Assembly (NCBI GenBank): GCA_011319805.1
Contig: SJRY01000249.1
Coordinates: 62,001-126,000 of the forward strand
Reading direction: 5' to 3'
From: Macrocybe gigantea
Taxonomy: Eukaryota; Basidiomycota; Agaricomycetes; Agaricales; Callistosporiaceae
DNA length: 64,000 nt
Every line of letters starts with the position of its first letter. Positions within the stretch are counted from its first letter, which is position 1. Of this stretch, positions 58,293 through 64,000 are shown piece by piece. The position numbers and the translations under genes were made by a program. The notes under the pieces were generated by a model. It ran no database searches, was not told where the DNA came from, and worked only from the letters and a program-made list of their open reading frames with translations.

Positions 58293-59677
58293 GCTTTTCT
58301 TTTCACCTGATGACAAAGAAAACTGTAATTGGGTTCCAAACGTTGCTCTTTAATACTTTCGAGGCGCCAATGGATTACATCATGTGAGAGGGGCCAGATG
58401 TACCGGGGCTTTGAGGCTAAACGATGTTGTCAGGGGGGCCACTTTAGAAAGCCGCCCACCCAAAAGCATCCAACCCCGACATCACAAAGATTTGTGACCT
58501 TGCGATCGTCCGGTTTCTCGCATGTTGTTCCCATTTCCGTATAGAACGGCTGACTATGCTCTCTGTATGGCGATAGAAGCAAGAGCTAATTCACGAAGCG
58601 CAGGTAAGCCATGGCGTCATCCTTGTTCTTTGACGAATGTCCGAAGTTAATTGCGAGACAAGGGTAAATACCGAAATCACCTTGGATTTGGAGAAGAGCT
58701 GAATTGGCCATCTACTGTGGCGAATACCCGATGCTTTCGCTCTTTAGCAAATATGAAGGGAACGTCTGGACTGGCAACGATCTCGAATCTGTCATCGTCT
58801 ACTGTCAATCAGCGGAGGTGTCATAGAGACAGCATGTAGATGCTGTCTCTATATGCCGCACCTTCTCCCATAAACTCATTAATAAAGTCGATAGATGCGA
58901 AGAGCGCAACAGACACACACTCGTTCCGGACCGGTTTGCCTTGTTTCCCCGAGAACTTATAAAGTTCAATAACATGGCATGACATCTGGCCTCTTCAATT
59001 AAAGGACCATCCTGGTTGTTAGAAAGCTGAAAAGAGAGAGAAACATGAAACCCAAAAAGCGCGAATTATAACACGTACTACACCCACATTCAATTATTGG
59101 CCGACGATGCGATCGATCAAAGGTGCACAACTGTTATAGAAGGGATAAGAAATTTGAAGACACACAACTCACTGCGTCGCAGGATGTCATATCGCATTTA
59201 CACACGCGCCTCGAGGAACCAAGACGTTCACAGCCTACCACAGGTAGGCACGCTTACAGGCGGAAAGCGATAATCAGATACCGTCTCTGAACGAGTCGAC
59301 TGCGTCGATTTTGTTGCAAGTGCCGCTCAACAAAACTCGCATCCTCGGCGGTTGCATTGAAGTGCAAATGCAATATATGCATTTACGATTCGAAATGTGG
59401 TGTGAAGTAAATTTGGTGGTGGTTATTCAATATTCAATGCTGAAGTTGCTCTCGATGGAGGTTCGCGTTCAGGACGGTCAAGTGTCAGGAAGGCTTGGCT
59501 TACCTAAAGCAAACAACAAGCTCAAAACAAGAATGAGTTGGGGTCTTGAATCAAAGGAGTATGCCATTCGCTGCAAGCTATCGTCAAACTCTTTCACCAT
59601 AACGTCGCCGTTCAGGTCGTTCGCCACGTCCTACTTTGCCGATTCTCCGTCGCCCTGATCCACAAATACGGTCACTT
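58293..59677. other. Intergenic, 1.4 kb
   Basis: Between SDR4 and SDR5; nothing recognised beyond short unsupported frames. Confidence 0.4.
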
Positions 59678-61043
59678 TCAATTCAAAAGCATCCCTCCAT
59701 TCACGGTAAGCTTGTCACCCACGCGCCATCAATGAAAAGGTCTTTAGAAAGCGTGCAAGCAACAACACACCGTTTGTCCTGTGCACCCGCACGACAAGCC
59801 AAAACCAAACATCATAAGCTTTGTCTACCCACAGCAAGAACCGAAGACGACGCACCTGTGATGAAGCGTGCCTCCTTCGAGACGAGGAAGGCCACTAGTT
59901 GGCGACATCTTCTGGTTCGCCGATGTGTCCGATGGCGGACGATTTGGTCAGCTGCTGACGCAGCATGATCAGAACAACGAGAGGCGCGATGACCACGCTC
60001 CATGAATGGCTTGCCTGCTCGACGAACGCTGGGTCACCCGAAACTTTCTCAAACTCTCGGACTGGGCGAATAGAAATTTCAGAAATTGCCCATCTCGATG
60101 AGCCTGCGGTGGATATAGTATATGCTTACACATGGGCGTATCGATCACACCTGAATGCCGCAAGAACAGTGTCAAAGAAGGCGCAAAAGGCACAAGGACA
60201 TCCTCAGATACGTACCAGGTGCATAACAATTCACGGTGATCCCATACCGACCCAACTCCTTTGCTGCGAAAAAGAAACAGATAACCCGGCTCAGCGGCCT
60301 CCACAAACGAATCCAAGACAAGATAAGTCCACTTGCCAGCAGACTGCGTCAGCCCGCGCACGCCAAACTTGCTCACGCTATACGCAGAAAGGAACGGTTG
60401 GCCTGTTTCAATCCAGGATCCAGTTCAAACCATGAAACACGTCAAAAAAAAAAAGATTGTCACCTTGCTGGCCGGCCATCGCGGAAGCGCCGACGATCCT
60501 CCCACCCCGGCCCTGCTTGATCATCTGCGCAGCCGCATGCTTGTAGCACAAAAACGATCCGCGAAGGTTGACCGACATGATCGCATCCCACACTTTAGCA
60601 TCCACTGCGTTCCGTCGAATCGCACCATGTTGAGACGAAATCATGCCTGAAGAGACCTTACTTACGTTCGGCAACGGCGCCTACTCTTGACATTGCGGCG
60701 TTCGCCACCATCTGGATCGGAGGCGTCAATGCACGCCCTGATGTGAAAGAAACGGATGACGCACGACGTCCAAGCCACCAAGCCGCTCAATGGTCCCCTC
60801 CACCATTCCATTGACATCCGCTTCGACGGACACATCGCCCGTCACGACGACCGCCCGGCGTCCTTTGGCTTCAATTTCCTTCGCCACAGTCTCCAGCTCC
60901 TGCGTCATGTCCGACAGATCGTTCAACCCGATATCATAGCCGTCCTGTGCCAGCCGCAAAGCGATGGCCTTGCCAATCCCTCTGGCGCACCCTGTCACAA
61001 TCGCAACGCCTTTGCAATCCGGGCTCGAGCTTGATCTTACCAT
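59678..61043 (-). CDS. Short-chain dehydrogenase SDR5, one frame break
   Basis: Sister of SDR3, same ten-exon layout. Starts VRSSSSPDCKGVAIVTGCAR after Met at 61043; TGCARGIG, VANAAMSRVGAVAE (Asn-Ala-Ala like SDR3), catalytic Ser in GASAMAG, YSVSK, YGITVNCYAPG, ends LTVNGGMLLN. Two introns have GC donors: intron 4 (60264-60336, GCAAGT) and intron 7 (59952-60014, GCAAGC). In exon 8, near 59892-59900, one base seems missing: EDVAN is followed by an in-frame TAG, whereas one added base gives LVAFLVSKEARFITG as in the sisters. If real, the break removes the last 45 or so residues including the C-terminal strand. Confidence 0.83.
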
Positions 61044-62317
61044 GTCCTTTGTGGAGCGCTATGATGAAAAAATAATAATAATAAACCGCACAAGTTGAAA
61101 GAAGAAGAAGCCGATTCGAGGGCTTTTATGTCATCTATGCGACGTGAAGGATGGTACTATGGTCGAGTGTATGTTCCGGGCTAGGCACCTTGCCGGACAA
61201 TCTAACGTTGCCGTTCTGCTTATCTGATCGCGGATGCAAATCGAGCGGCTGCATGTAGGAAGCCCTGAACAGGGTTATCCATTCTTCCGTTCGAGTATAT
61301 TCAGTCTGGAAAGAAGGTCCCAAGGGCATAAGGCGATATGGAGCTACCCGAGATTGGAAACAGTTGAATACGGAATGCCATTAGAGCGTATTTGCAGCGC
61401 ACATCAAACTTTCTTTGACCGAACGGAAAACACAAAAGTTTGAGCGGAAAATTTGCGCGTACCTGGTGGCGCGTACAAACAAACAAACGTCCCTATCTGC
61501 AACGCCCAACCACCGACTGCTCTCACATTGCCCTAATATATTCCACAATTCCTCACATACCGAAATATATACAGACAGTCTGCTGGTTCGAGTGCTTCCA
61601 GGGTAAGTTGAGTGATTCGAAACCCACTGGGCTGAGGGCGAGGGGGAGGATTCGGTAGGGAGGATATCAAATCCATGGAGTCTTGGGCCACCATGGAGTT
61701 ATAGAGTCGAAACAAATCCATAACTTCATTGTCTATGTCCTCCAAGAGAACCCCATACAGCATTGAGAGCGAGAATTGCATCGGGGCGGACTGTATCTAA
61801 CGATGAATGCTGTTCCCTGCCCACTCTGACCTCATCACGTCGCTGTGCCTGGGCCCCATCGGCTCGGGTTTCGCCTAACTTTGACTGAACAAGTCTAAAA
61901 TTTGACCAAAAAACAAAGTTTGATATGGGCTGCAAATACGCTCTATTGATCGATACGGCATAGGCTTTGAGTCTCTTGCCTTAATTTGTCCTAGCGCTTC
62001 TGACGCATCTCATGCGTCAGGTTCACCAGATGGCAACAACGCACGTAACCAGACAAGATTTGTGATGGGAAAGACCAGTCATGGGATGTCTTAAGCGCCG
62101 TCCTAGTGTGTTGCTGTAGAAGGCGCTGTATACAATACAAGACGGCAGATCATCAGCAAATCATCATTGGAGCAATAATCAGGCCGACAAACCAGTTCAA
62201 TCTCCTCATGCAATACCTGAGCTGAAAGCATCCGAGATAAATTGATGACCACGCAAAACATATACGGTGCTAAATAGCTTGCCGCTGTCCTTTCATAAAA
62301 CGAAGCGCCTAAAGGAC
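61044..62317. other. Intergenic, 1.3 kb
   Basis: Between SDR5 and SDR6; no supported gene. A purine-rich ATAATAATAATAA stretch sits at about 61070. Confidence 0.4.
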
Positions 62318-63532
62318 TCAATCGAAAAATGCTCCTCCGTTGACCGAAATCTGTATGGCAGGATCCCATTAAGCAGGGAACGACCTAGACAGGGTCAAGA
62401 TTATATTTCTCACAGTTTGCCCTGTGATGTAATAGGCTTCCTTCTTGACCAGGTATGCGACAAGACTGGCAATGTCGTCAGGATGCCCGACATGGCCCAC
62501 TGGGGTGACCTGGGCCCACTATCGACGAGAGATGGAAAAAAAGGAAGGCCGATCAATAGGCGGAGAAAGGTGATCACCGTACGCATCATCACGCACTCGC
62601 TGATTGAATGCTTTCACATCTCCAGATTGCTCCGCAGCTTCACTGACTGCAGAGCGGGACAGGCATCAGAAGTGAGCGACGCGCAAGGCTTGCGCAGTGG
62701 CGGGAGGACGACTTACGAAGAGGTGTATCGATGGCGCCTGGGGCGTACGCGTTTACCGTGATGCCATGCTTGGCCAACGCCAGAGCTGATGAACATGAAG
62801 TTTGCGAGAGGTGGGAGTGCGAACGAACTCGTGAAAGATTCAAAACACACCTGACGACTGCGTCATTCCGCGGACGCCCCACTTACTCGTCGCATACGCA
62901 ACGTTAACGCCCGCTGCGGTACATACAGTAGATCAACATGCTGATTTCGGCAAAAGGCGCATATAGGTACGACTCGGAGGAAGGCCACAAACCTTGTTTT
63001 CCAACAATGGACGATGCACCGATGATCCTGCCGCCGCGTCCTTGCTTGACCAGCTGCTCCGCGGCATATTTGTAGCACAGAAACACGCCGCGGAGATTCA
63101 CGCCAATGACCCTGTCCCATTCCTCTGTGGACACTGTATCGCGAAAAAAAAAGAATGGAATTAAGAGAGTAAAAATGGTGTTATAACTGGCAACTCGAAG
63201 TGCACATAGCCCGGACACGTTCACCTACCGTTGTCGATAGCGCCGGACCTGATTATTCCAGCGTTCGCCACCATGACATCCAGTCCGCCGAAGGTCTGCA
63301 CGGCGGCGTCGACCAGTCTCTTCACCTCCGACTCATTCGACACGTCCGCAATAATGACCAAGGTTCGCACCGAAGTTCCAGAAGAGCCGATGTCTTTCAC
63401 GAGCGAGTCGAGCTCTTCGGCTTTCCCCATTACGTCGTTGAGCACGATGTTGTAGCCTTCCTTTGCGAGCCTCAAAGCAATGGACCTGCCTATGCCCGTC
63501 GCGCAGCCTGTGACGATCGCGGTGTTTTGCAT
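62318..63532 (-). CDS. Short-chain dehydrogenase SDR6
   Basis: Intact member of the family with seven exons. It starts QNTAIVTGCATGIGRSIALR after Met at 63532. Exon 1 runs straight from FGGLDV into MVANAGIIRSGAIDNG: the intron present here in the other five copies is missing. Two more introns are missing, one between APG and AIDTP (shared with SDR4) and one between YYITG and GQT (unique). Catalytic Ser in GASSIVG, YATSK, KHGITVNAYAPGAIDTPL, VGHPDDIASLVAYLVKKEAY, ends ISVNGGAFFD. Reaction as for the others: NAD(P)-linked carbonyl/alcohol conversion, substrate unknown. TATA box 81 nt upstream. Confidence 0.92.
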
Positions 63533-63612
63533 TCTCTGAATCTTTCAAGGGTGGAAATACAGTATAGTCGTTGGAGATTTGCGAAGGAACCTGTGTGAGC
63601 AGACCCACGTCC

Positions 63613-63619
63613 TTTTATA
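63613..63619 (-). promoter_or_regulatory. TATA box of SDR6
   Basis: TATAAAA on the minus strand, 81 nt upstream of the start codon at 63532. Confidence 0.6.
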
Positions 63620-63720
63620 ACCCATGGAGCCCGTAGCTCACATAATGTGGGAAGGTCAGAACTGCCCACAGGCTGCATCTCGAACCCAAACTCTTGAACC
63701 TGGCGTCATGGGTGAAGTTG

Positions 63721-63999
63721 CTAGTCTCGTGGTGTGGCATTACGTAACGCTCGAATTAACGGAGAAGCCCAATCCCGGGGGCTGTGACCGTGCTTGTTTT
63801 TCGAATGTATCCGCACCTCTCGGTGTATGTCGGTGGCCAGATGGTAGAGGTCCTTGAGTTGGTCATGTGTAGCTCGTTCATTGGAGATGTACAGCTCACG
63901 AAGCGGCTGAAATCGCGGGCGATAGTGAGCTACAGCTTCGCCACAGGGCTGGAACTTCTTTCTGGATTTCTTCTCGGCTTCCGTCTTGGGCGTCTTGGG
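63721..63999 (-). CDS. C-terminal part of an unidentified gene at the right edge
   Basis: A frame open from the window edge to a TAG at 63721, 92 residues. Composition is protein-like and basic: PKTPKTEAEKKSRKKFQPCG, LRELYISNERATHDQLKDLY, HLATDIHREVRIHSKNKHG. The PKTPKT start suggests a disordered linker before a helical segment. No family recognised. It could be the last exon of a larger gene or an intronic or chance frame. Confidence 0.35.
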   Translation of the reverse strand, partial: PKTPKTEAEKKSRKKFQPCGEAVAHYRPRFQPLRELYISNERATHDQLKDLYHLATDIHREVRIHSKNKHGHSPRDWASPLIRALRNATPRD

Positions 64000-64000
64000 C

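Noticed and set aside
16581..63532. SDR, P450, MFS, aldolase and epimerase as one biosynthetic gene cluster
   Set aside because: No backbone enzyme (PKS, NRPS, terpene synthase) is present and housekeeping or structural genes are interspersed; tandem duplication explains the SDR block better.

Overview
The window reads as nuclear DNA of a filamentous basidiomycete, probably an agaricomycete. Genes lie close together on both strands and are cut by many 45-100 nt introns, a few of them around tiny exons. The gene content fits: HsbA-type secreted proteins, DUF6533 and DUF7330 proteins, a Mug135-like protein, F-box/LRR-like proteins, a CYP and a lineage-expanded SDR family. No operon, rRNA, tRNA, CRISPR or recognisable transposon was seen. 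Gene models were spliced by hand from reading frame, family motifs and splice sites. Ends are therefore firmer than internal joins.

Left part (1-11 kb) is GC-rich and conserved: an edge-truncated secreted protein (-), COP9 signalosome subunit 3 (+), a disordered protein (-) facing an AT-hook protein (+) across a short shared promoter, and a MOB4/phocein-type MOB protein with polyglutamine tracts (+). From 10 to 19 kb come one of two small related membrane proteins, a Mug135-like gene, a DUF7330 gene, the first SDR gene (SDR1) and the second membrane protein.

Centre (19-38 kb): secreted aldose 1-epimerase (-), a disrupted SDR (SDR2), a P450, two PLC-like phosphodiesterases head to head, two F-box genes head to head, an HpcH/HpaI aldolase and an HsbA gene. 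From 38 to 50 kb lie orphan genes, an MFS exporter, a partial copy of that exporter's 3' end 4 kb away, a TATA-driven Ser/Asp-rich protein and a DUF6533 membrane protein. From 51 to 64 kb lie a second HsbA gene with a decayed tandem copy, then four SDR genes in a row (SDR3-SDR6, all -), and the end of an unidentified gene at the right edge.

The most notable features are: a six-copy SDR family with nearly invariant exon sizes but variable introns; 5-nt micro-exons shared by the two PLC-like genes and seen again in the epimerase; repeated GC-AG introns, some at matching positions in paralogues; and many single-base frame breaks, mostly in short homopolymers, which look more like consensus errors than decay. 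No genuinely new biological system could be demonstrated. The two-gene membrane-protein family is the best candidate for something undescribed.
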